Below are positions 17,901-24,945 of a DNA stretch of 64,000 bases, piece after piece. Positions within the stretch are counted from its first letter, which is position 1. Each line of letters opens with the position of its first letter. The notes under the pieces were generated by a model. The model was given only the letters and a program-made list of their open reading frames with translations, was not told where the DNA came from and did not search any database. The stretch is from Shouchella tritolerans (lineage in GTDB: Bacteria > Bacillota > Bacilli > Bacillales > Bacillaceae_D), in the NCBI RefSeq assembly GCF_025770735.1, contig NZ_JAODPB010000007.1, positions 1 to 64,000 on the forward strand. The letters are read 5' to 3'. The translations under genes were made by a program, and so were the position numbers.

Positions 17901-20471
17901 ATAAATGACTTGGCCTGGTTCAGTATCTACAACTTGATAGAGCATAGAAGGAATATCTGCATTGAGTTCAGCATTTTGAACGCCATCTGCTGCTTCAAAA
18001 CGATTGCTACCTGGTGTGAGTAATGCATCGTTCCAAAGTTCGATTACTCCATTAGGATGTGTTGTACTCCAACCTGGAATATCATCTTGATGAAAGAAAG
18101 CAGCATGGCCGTATGTTGGTAAATCTCCAGTGGTAATATCGGGCTGTTCAAAACTACCGTTCACCAATGCTACCGGGTTCGCGCAAGCATCGATGTCTTC
18201 GCCTGCTATAACCTCATTTGTGACTTCGTTCGACTCAACCGTTCCCTCTTCATCTGTCTCCGCGTTTTTGTAGCTTACTACTGCTTTGTTCACTACAGAC
18301 TCGCCGACATGGCTGGACAACGCTTTGACTTTAAACTGGACGGTAATGCCGTCTTCTAGCTCAGTCGTGTTTGGCACATCACCAATGTTAATAACGACTT
18401 TGTCGCCGTCAAATTGGCCGGCGTCCTCATCGTTTTCATCGGTTAAATCGCCTGCATTTGGCCCATTAACAATTTTCATCGAGCCAGGAACGTATTCCGT
18501 GCCTTCAGGAATAACATCTTCAATAACCGTATCTGTTGCAACATCTCCGCCTTCATTTTTAACCGTTACTTCATAGGTTAATTCATCGCCTACAAAGACG
18601 TCTCCTTCTGGAGAGACGGATTTTTCAGCAACAACTAGCGGTTCGTTTGTTCCTTCAATGGTGTCAGAAACATTGAAGCAACCCGTAGTGGCTGAGATTG
18701 TAATGTCTTGAGTTGGATTGGCATTTTTTAATACGGCATGAACCTTGCCATCTTCGTCTGACACTAACTCAGTTACGGATTCTCCGTTTGGCCCTGTTAG
18801 TTCTCCAGCTGTTGCAGTCAATTCATCCAACGATGCACCTGAAACCGGATTACCTAGTGGATCGAGCAACGTGATGATCACATTGTGTTCTCCCTGCTCA
18901 GCGCCTTGTTCTATCGTTAGTTCCAAATCGCTCGGCGCTTGTTTGGAACCGCCTTCTGGGCTCAGTGTCGCAATAGGAGAATAGTCGTCTATGAAATACC
19001 AGTTGTAGATATCATGGTTCTCATAGTTTGGCAACCCTGTGGACGCGGTAAAACCAGCATGGTACGGTTGACCATTAAAGATTCCACTAAGATCAATATT
19101 ATCAACATTTAATACTAAGTTAGAACTCCCTCTATCTGGGGAAGTCCCAAGGCGGACTTGGACATTCTGATTTAGTCCATCATAGTCAATCCATGTGTAG
19201 TACCTCGTTCCGTTCGATAAAACAAAATTGGTGCTGTTATCTGTGTTATACGCATTTAAATCCGTATACCATCCAGGCTGGTTGACTACTGATCCATCGA
19301 CAGCAAGTCCAATGTAGTTTTCTGAAGGGTCGTTATAAACCGTGTTTAAAAACGTGTCATATTTAACCGCAAAACTCGGTTGGATGCCGTAGTATCCTAA
19401 TCCGCCTCCATTTGAGTTTTGACTAGCTGTCCCAGTTTGGAGCGTAAAAGTTAATCCGTCACTTGGGCCTTCAGGACTTTGGCCACTCATTTGAAATGAA
19501 AAGCCAGTGCTGAATGAATATTCATTAGTAGGACAAGCCGCATTTTTATTAAAAACGGCACCACTTTGTAATGTCTCTGCTGGCGTCAGGCGGATAAAAT
19601 TAGCTCCGTCAGGAATTCCGGCAGCACCGTCAGCGGCAAATAACGACTCAAACGTATTACCAGAAAATTCATCAAATTTATGAGTGAGCCATTGCCCATC
19701 AGTTGCTGCTATCCTTGCTTCAGCAGTGTCTTTTACCGAAACCTCGTTCGATTCCTCTTCGCCCTCAGCCTCTTCCTCTGTGCCTTGCTCTTCTTCCGAA
19801 GATTGCTCCTCTTCTGAAGCTTTTTCCTCTTCTGAAGACTCTTCACCAGCATTTTCCTCTTCTTGCTGGGCTTCCTCTTCAGCTGGAGCTTCCTCTTCTT
19901 CCGAAGTAGCTTCGGCATCAGCTAAAAGCGCGACTGTTACTGGTTCTGCTTTCTCGGCTAACTCGCCGTTGATGAATGCTTCTGCCACGTTTTCGATTTC
20001 TGTGCCTGCTTCTACTTCATCTTGAAAAGCAGCGGTAATCTTCAGAGTGACATGTTGGCCAGCGACTGTGTCCAGTTGTTCTGGTGTTAGCTCAAGACTG
20101 ACATCTTGTCCTTCTACAGTTGCCTCCAAATCGCTTTCTTCTTCATTCACAACGACTTCCACATTCTCAATCGAAAGTTGTTTATTCACTTGATTAAGAA
20201 TCGTTAACGTTCCCTCATCCGATCCGCTTTCTGGAATCAACGCATCGACATTGAACGTAAATGTGGCGCCTTTTTCAACTTCCTTGCGCTCTTCTCCATC
20301 CACATCTTGTGTGAGTTCAAGATCAGAAAGGGAAGGCGTTTCATTCGCTTGCGCGTATTGCGCCGAATAAGGAAGGAAGTTGCTAAGCGAAAGCAAGAAA
20401 ACCATCGTAACAATGACGAGTTTTCTTAATTCCAGAAGTCTTCTTCTGGTCATCAGTTTTTTCGATTGCAA
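8916..20471 (-). CDS. Giant LPKTA-anchored DUF11-repeat adhesin B with L-type-lectin-like tip
   Basis: 3851 residues, very acidic. The TTG start at 20471 follows AAGGTG. Order: signal peptide 1-43; N-terminal beta-type domain 44-183; Glu-rich linker 184-250; L-type-lectin-like domain about 261-496; Ig-like (Big_1-type) domain about 505-610; four alternations of DUF11 with an NGSFE carbohydrate-binding-like module (NGSFE modules at about 756-950, 1096-1290, 1436-1627, 1771-1965); a fifth DUF11; then twelve stalk repeats of two kinds (about 142 and 132 residues) to 3744; Pro/Gly-rich wall-spanning segment; LPKTA at 3818-3822, hydrophobic helix and RRKKAA tail. Each NGSFE module is bracketed by one Cys at each end (IDAC ... 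TEPC). Likely a long wall-anchored fibre presenting sugar-binding modules. The ligand is unknown. Its own sortase copy is a pseudogene; the intact class D sortase at 6136-6696 is the likely anchor enzyme. Confidence 0.93.
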   Translation of the reverse strand: MQSKKLMTRRRLLELRKLVIVTMVFLLSLSNFLPYSAQYAQANETPSLSDLELTQDVDGEERKEVEKGATFTFNVDALIPESGSDEGTLTILNQVNKQLSIENVEVVVNEEESDLEATVEGQDVSLELTPEQLDTVAGQHVTLKITAAFQDEVEAGTEIENVAEAFINGELAEKAEPVTVALLADAEATSEEEEAPAEEEAQQEEENAGEESSEEEKASEEEQSSEEEQGTEEEAEGEEESNEVSVKDTAEARIAATDGQWLTHKFDEFSGNTFESLFAADGAAGIPDGANFIRLTPAETLQSGAVFNKNAACPTNEYSFSTGFSFQMSGQSPEGPSDGLTFTLQTGTASQNSNGGGLGYYGIQPSFAVKYDTFLNTVYNDPSENYIGLAVDGSVVNQPGWYTDLNAYNTDNSTNFVLSNGTRYYTWIDYDGLNQNVQVRLGTSPDRGSSNLVLNVDNIDLSGIFNGQPYHAGFTASTGLPNYENHDIYNWYFIDDYSPIATLSPEGGSKQAPSDLELTIEQGAEQGEHNVIITLLDPLGNPVSGASLDELTATAGELTGPNGESVTELVSDEDGKVHAVLKNANPTQDITISATTGCFNVSDTIEGTNEPLVVAEKSVSPEGDVFVGDELTYEVTVKNEGGDVATDTVIEDVIPEGTEYVPGSMKIVNGPNAGDLTDENDEDAGQFDGDKVVINIGDVPNTTELEDGITVQFKVKALSSHVGESVVNKAVVSYKNAETDEEGTVESNEVTNEVIAGEDIDACANPVALVNGSFEQPDITTGDLPTYGHAAFFHQDDIPGWSTTHPNGVIELWNDALLTPGSNRFEAADGVQNAELNADIPSMLYQVVDTEPGQVIYWRLAHRGRNGPDTMSVHIGPVTDNPENTPITTDRDGNEHLTDDRAQWGYHYGEYVVPAGQTKTLFGFKAVSSAGGQLNFGNALDDIFLGTEPCVVAEKSVSPEGEVFEGDELTYEVTVKNNGGDVAGDTVIEDVIPEGTEYVPNSMKIVNGPNAGDLTDENDDDAGHFDSDKVMINIGDVPNTTELADGITVQFKVKALSSHVGESVVNKATVGYKNLLTDEDKTTETNEVTNEIVEGEDIDACANPVALVNGSFEEPPYSSDYATGPGYFTIDQELVPGWQTTDSYKVLEIFNKSLMDRIAPGSPQDQQGLKNEVPHGQQMAELNSKEPAQLYQDVETTPGQVIHWRLAHKGRLGDDTMVVKIGSADVAPKDLPTIETITTGKDEWKYYSGTYTVPADQTVTRFGFEAVSSAGGNPAAGNFLDDIFLGTEPCVVAEKSVSPEGEVFEGDELTYEVTVKNNGGDVAANTVIEDAIPEGTEFVPGSMKILNGPKKGDLTDENDDDAGHFDGDKVIINIGEVPNATELEEGITVQFKVKALSSHVGETVVNKATVGYKNLLTDEDGTTETNEVSNEVVEGEDIDACASPVALVNGSFEEPVVVGSEYSIEQDNYVYALFPQDVVPGWNTTASDGLIELWDESVANHRFKGIKGGVPDGKQVAELNANEASTLYQDVKTTPGQTIYWRLSHQGGADVDTAEVRIGSPDLPFEQLSLEASLETGPDEWKIYSGTYTVPAGQTTTRFAFESTDEKDPYAGNILDDIFLGTEPCVVAEKSVSPEGEVFEGDELTYEVTVKNNGGDVAADTVIEDAIPEGTEYVPESMKIVNGPNAGDLTDENDDDAGHFDGDKVIINIGDVPNTTELEDGITVQFKVKALSSHVGESVVNKATVGYKNLLTDEDGTTETNEVSNDIIEREDIDACARPVALINGSFEEPLYSPDDSNHVRYANHPWFEIKQEFVPGWQTTDSTGLLEIMNKSLADDARANYPPGHGQLAWAFDPAHGQQFAELNSKEFAQLYQDVETTPGQTIYWRLAHRGVAGSDTMAVKIGPNTTAPSDLPTIETITTDNNGWQYYSGTYKVPAGQTITRFGFEAVSSATGAQNQGNVLDEIFLGTEPCVVAEKSVSPEGEVAVGDELTYEVTIKNNGGDVAANTVFEDAIPEGTEYVPGSIKILTGPKAGDLTDADGDDAGHFDGDKVIINLGDLPNTTELPDGVTVQFKVKTISDNGGEPIVNKATVGYKNLLTDEDGSTETNEVETPVQYNAPKTESEKSAELLEKADGNTDADNPEVGDTLKYTIQTRNTVENSLITNLTIRDAIPEGLEYVSGTLKVNGEAVTDEKDDDEGHVVDGEVFGSFGDVTNTEWHTLEFQVIVSEGQAGNDIENVAVVDGDNLDEPDEPREEVKVYPREPKTESKKSAKNADDSKEHYEVGDTVVYTIEARNTVSDSLLENLKITDVLPEGLTFVEGSLKASDGGTGNYEDGKVTAEFGEVTDTEWRTVTFEATINAGYSGEKIKNVALVEVPNIEIPDEPETEIDVDPKQPKTESEKSAELLEKADGNTDADNPEVGDTLKYTIQTRNTIEDSLITNLTIRDAIPEGLEYVPGTLKVNGEAVTDEKDDDEGHVVDGEVFGSFGDVTNTEWHTLEFQVIVSEGQAGNDIENVAVVDGDNLDEPDEPREEVKVYPREPKLESKKSAKNADESKNGYEVGDTVVYTIETRNTVSDSVVEDLRITDKLPEGLAFVEGSLQVSDGGTGNYEDGTVTGEFGDVTDTEWRTVTFEAKIESGFINKKIKNVATVGGGNIDEPDEPETEVDVDPKEPKLESKKSAKNADESKDGYEVGDTVVYTIETRNTVSDSLVEDLRITDKLPEGLAFVEGSLQVSDGGTGNYEDGTVTGEFGDVTDTEWRTVTFEAKIESGFINKTIKNVATVGGGNIDEPDEPETEVDVDPKEPKLESKKSAKNADESKDGYEVGDTVVYTIETRNTVSDSLVEDLRITDKLPEGLAFVEGSLQVSDGGTGNYEDGTVTGEFGDVTDTEWRTVTFEAKIESGFINKTIKNVATVGGGNIDEPDEPETDVDVDPKQPKTESEKSAELLEKADGNTDADNPEVGDTLKYTIQTRNTIEDSLIANLTIRDVIPEGLEYVSGTLKVNGEAVTDEDDSDQGHVVDGEVFASFGDVTDTEWRTVEFHVIVSEGQAGKDIENVAVVDGDNIDEPDEPREEVKVYPREPKLESKKSAKNADDNKEHYEVGDTVVYTIESRNSVSDSLLENLKITDVLPEGLTFVEGSLKVSDGGTGNYKDGTVTAEFGEVKDTEWRTVTFEATIDSGYSGEKIKNVAVVEVPNLEKPDEPDTEIVVDPKDPKTESEKSAKLLEKADGNTDADNPEVGDTLVYTIQTRNTVEDSLLANLTIRDAIPAGLEYVPGTLKVNGEAVTDENDDDKGHVVDGEVFASFGNVTDTEWHTVEFHVIVSEGQAGKDIENVAVVDGDNIDEPDEPREEVKVYPREPKLEYEKTAKNADEAKDRYEAGDTVVYTIRARNTVSDSLLDNMTFTDELPEGLTFVEGSLEASHGGKGSYEDGKVTAEFGEVKDTEWRTITFEATINAGYAEETIRNVAVIEVPNIGIPGEPDTEIVVDPKQPKLESKKSAKNADENKDGYEVGDTVVYTIETRNTIEDSLVEDLRITDQLPEGLAFVEGSLKVSEGGEGSFEDGTVTATFGNVPDTEWRTVTFEATIEPGFANKTVKNVATVDGGNIDDPDKPEQEVDVDPKQPKLESKKSAKNADESKDGYEVGDTVVYTIEARNTVEDSAVEDLTIIDQLPEGLAFVEGSLKVSEGGEGSFEDGTVTATFGNVTDTEWRTVTFEATIESGTSIKNVATVNGGNIDDPDKPEAEIEINEPPTPPTPDDGDDKEDPVDPTPGDKPEEPKPGNDGTDKPQVPPGKVGSGEPQDKGDATPGDKSPSDGTKLPKTATSTYTLLLIGASLLVLGAILWFVRRKKAA
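9240..14120 (-). repeat. Stalk of twelve DUF11-type repeats inside adhesin B
   Basis: Two repeat kinds alternate. The longer B kind starts PKTESEKSA and is about 142 residues; the shorter C kind starts PKLESKKSAKNADE and is 132 residues (396 bp). From the N-terminal side the order is B C B C C C B C B C C C, with boundaries near 13685, 13285, 12851, 12455, 12060, 11663, 11225, 10830, 10398, 10005 and 9609. Each repeat carries the DUF11 signature EVGDT...YTI..RN...(L)PEGL. No cysteines occur in the stalk. Confidence 0.85.
11663..12850 (-). repeat. Three near-identical 396-bp tandem repeats
   Basis: Three consecutive C-type stalk repeats are almost identical at the DNA level, including third codon positions. 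For example, GTTGCCGCCGCCTACTGTTG recurs with a 396-bp period near 11716, 12112 and 12508. This points to recent unequal recombination or gene conversion; copy number may vary between strains, and short-read assembly may collapse it. Confidence 0.85.
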
Positions 20472-20584
20472 CGTATTCGCACCTTCTTTTTTTAGTCTTC
20501 TAACACCTTCTTTTTCTGGAAATTTATTTAGTCACCATGGCCATCACCCCCTTAAAAGGATGTGTATGTTGGTACTGTTTTTTG

Positions 20585-21035
20585 TCAGGCTTTTTCCTCT
20601 AAGGGACACGCATAAATGACAAACTCGTTCCGGCCATTTTATAAGCAGATGCTGATCACTAGGACTTTTTCTCCCACTTTGCGGATCATCGGTTTATCGA
20701 AATCGCGTTAGACCTCCGAGGTGCGCTGAAAAAAACAGTTTGTTCTCCCTGGGAGGGCAAAGCGGTCTCGGGCAAGTGCCCGACGCCGGCATTCATGAAT
20801 CAGGATCGGCTCCTTCGACATAGACAGCATCCTATCGAGCCTCAGAATGTCTAAGTCGCAAATGTCTTGCCTTATGTAGTGGACATCTCTTGTAACGTCC
20901 TTTGCCAACCCACAGCTGTGTTTTCAGTCAATGACTGTTGATCGGCTTTCTATTGGCTGTGTAGCTCAAAAACGCGCCAGCTAGAAAAAACAGCCTTAAA
21001 CAGGCATACGTATTCTAGTAATCGCAAAACCGTCA
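20585..21035 (-). pseudogene. Decayed class D sortase, duplicate of the gene at 6136-6696
   Basis: The minus strand matches the intact sortase over most of its length at DNA level, including the stretches coding for the HKAEKQSLTEAQA region, the EGADPDSLDAGVGHLPE region and the C-terminal FVIYAYPL region. It is broken several ways: about 120 bp between the catalytic His and Cys regions is deleted; the catalytic block STCYPF has become S-I-C-L followed at once by a stop (TAA); and several small indels shift the frame. No functional enzyme can be made. It occupies the same position relative to adhesin B as the intact gene does to adhesin A. Confidence 0.88.
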
Positions 21036-21617
21036 TTCAGTCTTTTGACCTACAGCTATTTTTTAAGTATCGCAAATAAAAATGAAAGGGTTTTTCTATT
21101 AAGGTAGGCTGGTTTAAAAGGGTTTATATGAATCTATTTTCAATTTAATTGGCCTCTGGAAACACGTCAAGAGTTCTGAATAATGATACAACTATGTACC
21201 TGTGTATTTTGATCTCATAGGTTTAAATTCCATTTACATCCAATTAACAGAACTAAACGACTAGACACTTAGATATTCATATTTACCATCATTTATTTCT
21301 TGTTCTATTAATAGGCCTCAAATCTACCTCTTATATCTATGGACTTTTTTCTTGTCAAGTGCAAAAAATAAATGTTTTTACTTTGGTAATTAACAAACTT
21401 TAACCGATTGAAGGAACCAGGTTTTTTCTCCTTCATATTATCCATTGTTTCCCATTCATTATTGAAATGTACGAAAATTTTATCATCAAATGATAAAGAT
21501 TTTCAGTTAAGAAGGGCCCATTTTTTCCATTTTATAGGAATGAACTATAAAAATGGATGGAAGCGCTTTATCCTATGAGGGAGGCGAATGGAAGGTTTTT
21601 ATCGGCTTGTAAAGGAA

Positions 21618-21663
21618 GATCCCCCTCCTTATTTGGCAACTAGCCGAAGCAAAAAGGGGGATT
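21618..21663 (-). terminator. Weak hairpin after srlD
   Basis: GATCCCCCT pairs with AGGGGGATT across a loop of about 28 nt just downstream of the srlD stop. There is no clear U-tract on the minus strand, so this is a tentative terminator for the sorbitol operon. Confidence 0.3.
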
Positions 21664-21672
21664 CTATATTAC

Positions 21673-22455
21673 TTAAAACATCACTTGCCCGCCGGTAACG
21701 TTGATCGATTGACCAGTCATATAGGCGGCTTTGTCTGAACTATAGAAAACGACAGCATTGGCAACATCTTCATACGTGCAGCCCCGTCTTAAGGGCACTT
21801 TGTCGATGTAGACTTGTTCGACTTCGCTTTCTTTGATGCCAAGTTTTTTCGCATAGGAAGGGATTAAACTTTGGAACATCGGCGAAGACAGGAGATTTCC
21901 TGGCATAATCGCATTGACGCGGATGTTGTGCTCTGCCAAATCCAACGCTAGACTTTGTGTGAGGCCGACGCCGCCGAATTTGGAAGCGGAGTAGGCAACG
22001 TTATGTTTGCTTCCGACTTTTCCTGACTTTGAATTGATTTGAATGATGTTGCCGCTGTTTTGTTTGATCATGATTTTGCTTGCTTCTCTGGCACAGTAAA
22101 AATAACCTGTCAAATTGACGTCTAGTGCCATTTGCCAATCTTTTGTAGGAAAATGATCAATTTTGGCGCTGCGAGCCACGCCTGCGTTGTAGACGAGCAA
22201 ATCAAGAGATCCGAACGTGTTGACCGTTGTATCCATGACATAGGCAACATCGTCTTCTACCGTCGCGTCAAAGCCGATGCCCAGTGTTCTGCTTCCCGTT
22301 TGATTGGCAATCTCTTCGGCGACGGCTTCCGCCCTGCTCCCTTGCAGATCAGCGATAACGACATAATAGCCTTCTCGCGCTAACCGCCAGCTAATATGTT
22401 CTCCTAAATTTTGGCCGCCCCCGGCGACAACAGCGGTTTTTTTTGTTTCTGCCAT
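21673..22455 (-). CDS. srlD: Sorbitol-6-phosphate 2-dehydrogenase
   Basis: 260-residue SDR that oxidises imported glucitol-6-phosphate to fructose-6-phosphate with NAD in the cytoplasm. Visible: cofactor loop AGGGQNLG (residues 11-18), the very conserved INSKSGKVGSKHN block, catalytic Tyr155 and Lys159 (YSASK), and an MTGQSINVTGGQVMF C-terminus as in E. coli SrlD. Length equals that of the E. coli enzyme (259). It is the last gene of the operon, 20 bp after srlB, so PTS uptake and the first metabolic step are co-expressed. Confidence 0.95.
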   Translation of the reverse strand: MAETKKTAVVAGGGQNLGEHISWRLAREGYYVVIADLQGSRAEAVAEEIANQTGSRTLGIGFDATVEDDVAYVMDTTVNTFGSLDLLVYNAGVARSAKIDHFPTKDWQMALDVNLTGYFYCAREASKIMIKQNSGNIIQINSKSGKVGSKHNVAYSASKFGGVGLTQSLALDLAEHNIRVNAIMPGNLLSSPMFQSLIPSYAKKLGIKESEVEQVYIDKVPLRRGCTYEDVANAVVFYSSDKAAYMTGQSINVTGGQVMF

Positions 22456-22474
22456 GATATCTCCACTCCTTTAT

Positions 22475-22834
22475 TTATCTAGAAATTATAATGGTGTCCC
22501 CTTCTTTTAGTGGGGGTAGCGGCTTTGCTTCGAGTGACAAAGTCCCTGGCAATTCCGCTTCCCCCGCTCCATCGGCTTTTATCGTTATATGCCCGAGGGA
22601 GCGTAAATTTTTTTCAACAGCACTGCCAACGGCTGTAACCTCAAACGCTTGTCCAGCTAAAATCGCCGTATCGCCTGGTTGGATCTTGTCTATTAATTGG
22701 TTTTCCTGATGAAGGACACAATACTCAGCTAACTCTTCTGGCGCATTGTCTTTAAACAAAATCAATATATTCTCTGCCAAAAAATCGCAAGCAAGAGCGC
22801 CTAACTTTGTCACAGTTGTTTTATAAATCATCAT
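22475..22834 (-). CDS. srlB: PTS glucitol/sorbitol enzyme IIA
   Basis: 119 residues from the ATG at 22834, preceded by AAAAGGTGG at 6-nt spacing; an upstream in-frame ATG at 22852 lies before the site and is not used. It carries phosphate from HPr to the IIB domain of SrlE. The phospho-acceptor His is in EYCVLH, the position of EYCFIH in E. coli SrlB; AVGSAVEKNLRSLGHIT and the AELPGTL motif are typical of the family. A gap of about 100 bp separates it from srlE, unlike the overlapping genes upstream. Confidence 0.93.
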   Translation of the reverse strand: MMIYKTTVTKLGALACDFLAENILILFKDNAPEELAEYCVLHQENQLIDKIQPGDTAILAGQAFEVTAVGSAVEKNLRSLGHITIKADGAGEAELPGTLSLEAKPLPPLKEGDTIIISR

Positions 22835-22932
22835 AAATTTCCACCTTTTCACTTTACTTTCTCTTTTGCAAAAATAGTGATTGCTGGTTATGCAAGTTTT
22901 AGCTGTCTCTCACTCCTTCGTGGGACTATCCG

Positions 22933-23934
22933 TTATCCATCGTACATGCCGAAACTGGCTAGCCAAGCAACAAAGACAGTCGGCGGGCCGGTTAAAAACC
23001 GCCCATACAATACAGCAGGAACACCGACTTCGACCGTTTCAGGCTCTGCCTCAGCTAAGCCAAGCCCTACAGGGACAAAGTCCGCAGCCGCTTGGGCATT
23101 AATCGCAAATAGCGCAGGCAGCGCAAACTGAGGCGGGATGTTGCCTCTGCCAATTTCGACGCCGATTAGCGTGCCGATCACTTGGGCAATAACCGCTCCT
23201 GGGCCGAGAAAAGGAGACAATAACGGAAAAGACACAATCGCTGATAAGATTAACAGTCCCCAAACGGTGCCGCCAAGTGGCTTTAAGACATTGGCGATGA
23301 CATCGCCTACGCCAGAAGCTAAAATTAAGCCAATTAAGAGCGACACAAACGCCATAAACGGCAAGATTGTCTTTAAGACGGTATCAATCGCTTCACGGCC
23401 AGCTTGGTAAAACACATTGACGATGCCGCCCATCATTTTGCCAATCTTCGCCATTAAGTTGTCGTTTTGCTCGGTTATTTTTTTGCTTGTGTCATAGGTT
23501 GCTTGTTTTGTAGCGGCACTTTCTTCGGTTGCTATGCTTTGTTCTTGTTGATGTCCCTCTTTGTCGACGATCGTCAAATGGCTCGGTTTCACACCAGATA
23601 CATAAATATCGGGGACGATGAATTTGGCCATTGGCCCGCTTTGGCCAGTCGGCATAATATTGATTGTCGGAATTCGTTTTTTTGGATATAAACCAGCACG
23701 GAGCGTCCCGCCACAGTCAATCACAACTGCTGCGATTTGTTCTTCTGGCACAGAAGTTGTAAACCCATTGACAAGTTCAGCCCCGCTAAGTTCCGACAAC
23801 TTTGCTGCCACATCGGAAACAGGCCCGCCTGTAATGTTGACGATCTTATTTTTTTCAGGTGTTGGCGTAATCTCAAGCGGCCCTCCAAATCCGCCTGTCC
23901 CTTTTACGACTCGAACGGTTTTGAAATCAGCCAT
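22933..23934 (-). CDS. srlE: PTS glucitol/sorbitol enzyme IIBC
   Basis: 333 residues. The ATG at 23934 follows AGGAGGTG at 6 nt; the GTG at 23943 lies inside that site. N-terminal IIB domain has the phospho-cysteine about residue 74 in VIDCGGTLR, followed by the conserved [21 protein letters not shown] segment. The DTSKKITEQ linker leads to a membrane domain with [32 protein letters not shown] and [20 protein letters not shown] motifs, as in E. coli SrlE. It forms the sorbitol-phosphorylating membrane complex with SrlA and SrlB. It overlaps the 3' end of srlA by 8 bp, consistent with translational coupling. Confidence 0.95.
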   Translation of the reverse strand: MADFKTVRVVKGTGGFGGPLEITPTPEKNKIVNITGGPVSDVAAKLSELSGAELVNGFTTSVPEEQIAAVVIDCGGTLRAGLYPKKRIPTINIMPTGQSGPMAKFIVPDIYVSGVKPSHLTIVDKEGHQQEQSIATEESAATKQATYDTSKKITEQNDNLMAKIGKMMGGIVNVFYQAGREAIDTVLKTILPFMAFVSLLIGLILASGVGDVIANVLKPLGGTVWGLLILSAIVSFPLLSPFLGPGAVIAQVIGTLIGVEIGRGNIPPQFALPALFAINAQAAADFVPVGLGLAEAEPETVEVGVPAVLYGRFLTGPPTVFVAWLASFGMYDG

Positions 23935-24496
23935 TGCGAACACCTCCTAACGATTCGCTCATAGACGTTTTCAACTTCACTTTCTGCTGCTTTTCTACAT
24001 ACGCGACCATCCAATCGGTCACAAGCCCCCGGAACATATTCATGACGACACCGACGAGAAAATACCGTAGCGCGAGCTCGGCGGTGGAGTGGCCTAATTG
24101 TGTAATCCCAGCAGCAACGCCAAGAAAAACAAATAGTTCGGCAGGGTTGACATGGGGGAACAACCCGTTCATCGAGTGGCAAGAATAGCTGGCCGATGCA
24201 TAATAGCCAGGCTTGTATCGTTCTGGTAAAAACCGCCCCAAAGATAACGTCATCGGATTGAGGAAGAAAAAAGTGCCAATAACGGGCAGGACCAAATACC
24301 GGGTAAAGATGTTTTTTGCGGACTTCATCGCCAATTTTTCAATTCGTTCTTGCCCGACAAATTGGACGACCGCATTCATTGCAACAAGCAGCATAATTAA
24401 AAGCGGGACGATATCACCGACTAATCCAACAAATGTGGATGCTCCTTCTGCAAATAAACCGATAAAGCCTTCGGCCATTTTTACGAGCCAATCCAT
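23927..24496 (-). CDS. srlA: PTS glucitol/sorbitol enzyme IIC
   Basis: 189-residue membrane component that forms the sorbitol channel with SrlE. Visible: hydrophobic segment [23 protein letters not shown], the conserved [27 protein letters not shown] stretch (given here as its key parts [11 protein letters not shown] and [13 protein letters not shown]), and [19 protein letters not shown]. Length agrees with E. coli SrlA (187). The ATG at 24496 overlaps the gutM stop in a TAATG arrangement. Part of the regulator-gutM-srlAEBD operon. Confidence 0.94.
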   Translation of the reverse strand: MDWLVKMAEGFIGLFAEGASTFVGLVGDIVPLLIMLLVAMNAVVQFVGQERIEKLAMKSAKNIFTRYLVLPVIGTFFFLNPMTLSLGRFLPERYKPGYYASASYSCHSMNGLFPHVNPAELFVFLGVAAGITQLGHSTAELALRYFLVGVVMNMFRGLVTDWMVAYVEKQQKVKLKTSMSESLGGVRNG

Positions 24497-24945
24497 TAGC
24501 TACTCACCTCACGCTTTCTTGTAATTACCGTCAAAAGTTGGCTAAGCGGGGCTTTCGGCGGTTTTACTTCCCCGCCTGCCTTAACGACGCGATAGACATG
24601 TTTTGCGTCCGCCAACGCTTTTCTCGTAAAGGGGTCCAATCGCCTTTCTACCCCTTGGTCGATGTAAAACAACGGCTGCCCTTTTAATGCTGGCAACTCT
24701 TTAAACCTGGCGAAAATCGTCATTCCTTGCATCCGCTCAGCACGAATAATATTCGCTTTACGGTCTACTAACAACAGCAAAATCACGCCAGTGCGAATGA
24801 TTCCTTTTGAGCGGCCAATCGCCACTTGGCCTTCTTGCCGAAAGGAGCGATAGCGGTTGTTAAAATGCTTGATTTGCCAAAAAACGAGTACACTTTGCAA
24901 AAGGAAACCGACTCCAAGACAGACAATTGCTAACAAAATCGCCAT
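24496..24945 (-). CDS. gutM: Glucitol operon activator protein GutM
   Basis: 149 residues from the ATG at 24945, which follows AAGGAGAAT; an in-frame upstream start lies before the site. One N-terminal transmembrane helix (residues 2-22) is followed by the family signature KHFNNRYRSFRQEGQVAIGR and a MQGMTIFARFKELPAL block matching E. coli GutM (KGLTVFARPQKIPAI). GutM is described as an activator of the glucitol operon; how a membrane-associated protein does this is unclear. It overlaps the SorC-type regulator gene as TAATG, and precedes srlA. Confidence 0.9.
   Translation of the reverse strand: MAILLAIVCLGVGFLLQSVLVFWQIKHFNNRYRSFRQEGQVAIGRSKGIIRTGVILLLLVDRKANIIRAERMQGMTIFARFKELPALKGQPLFYIDQGVERRLDPFTRKALADAKHVYRVVKAGGEVKPPKAPLSQLLTVITRKREVSS

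Larger units (their letters stand above)
20472..21672. other. Gene-free interval upstream of adhesin B, homologous to cassette A upstream DNA
   Basis: Contains in order: the adhesin B leader with mini-ORF (20524-20544), the sortase pseudogene (about 20585-21035), then about 500 bp related to 6740-7250. Shared blocks include TCAAGAGTTCTGAA near 21168 and TTTGGTAATTAAC at 21382-21394. A TGGAAGCGCTTTAT sequence near 21558 differs from the cre consensus by one base. The last 60 bp before srlD hold a weak hairpin. No intact gene is present. Confidence 0.7.

Noticed and set aside
20708-20908. 66-codon minus-strand frame upstream of adhesin B
   Set aside because: It lies inside the sortase pseudogene in a shifted frame and has no independent support.
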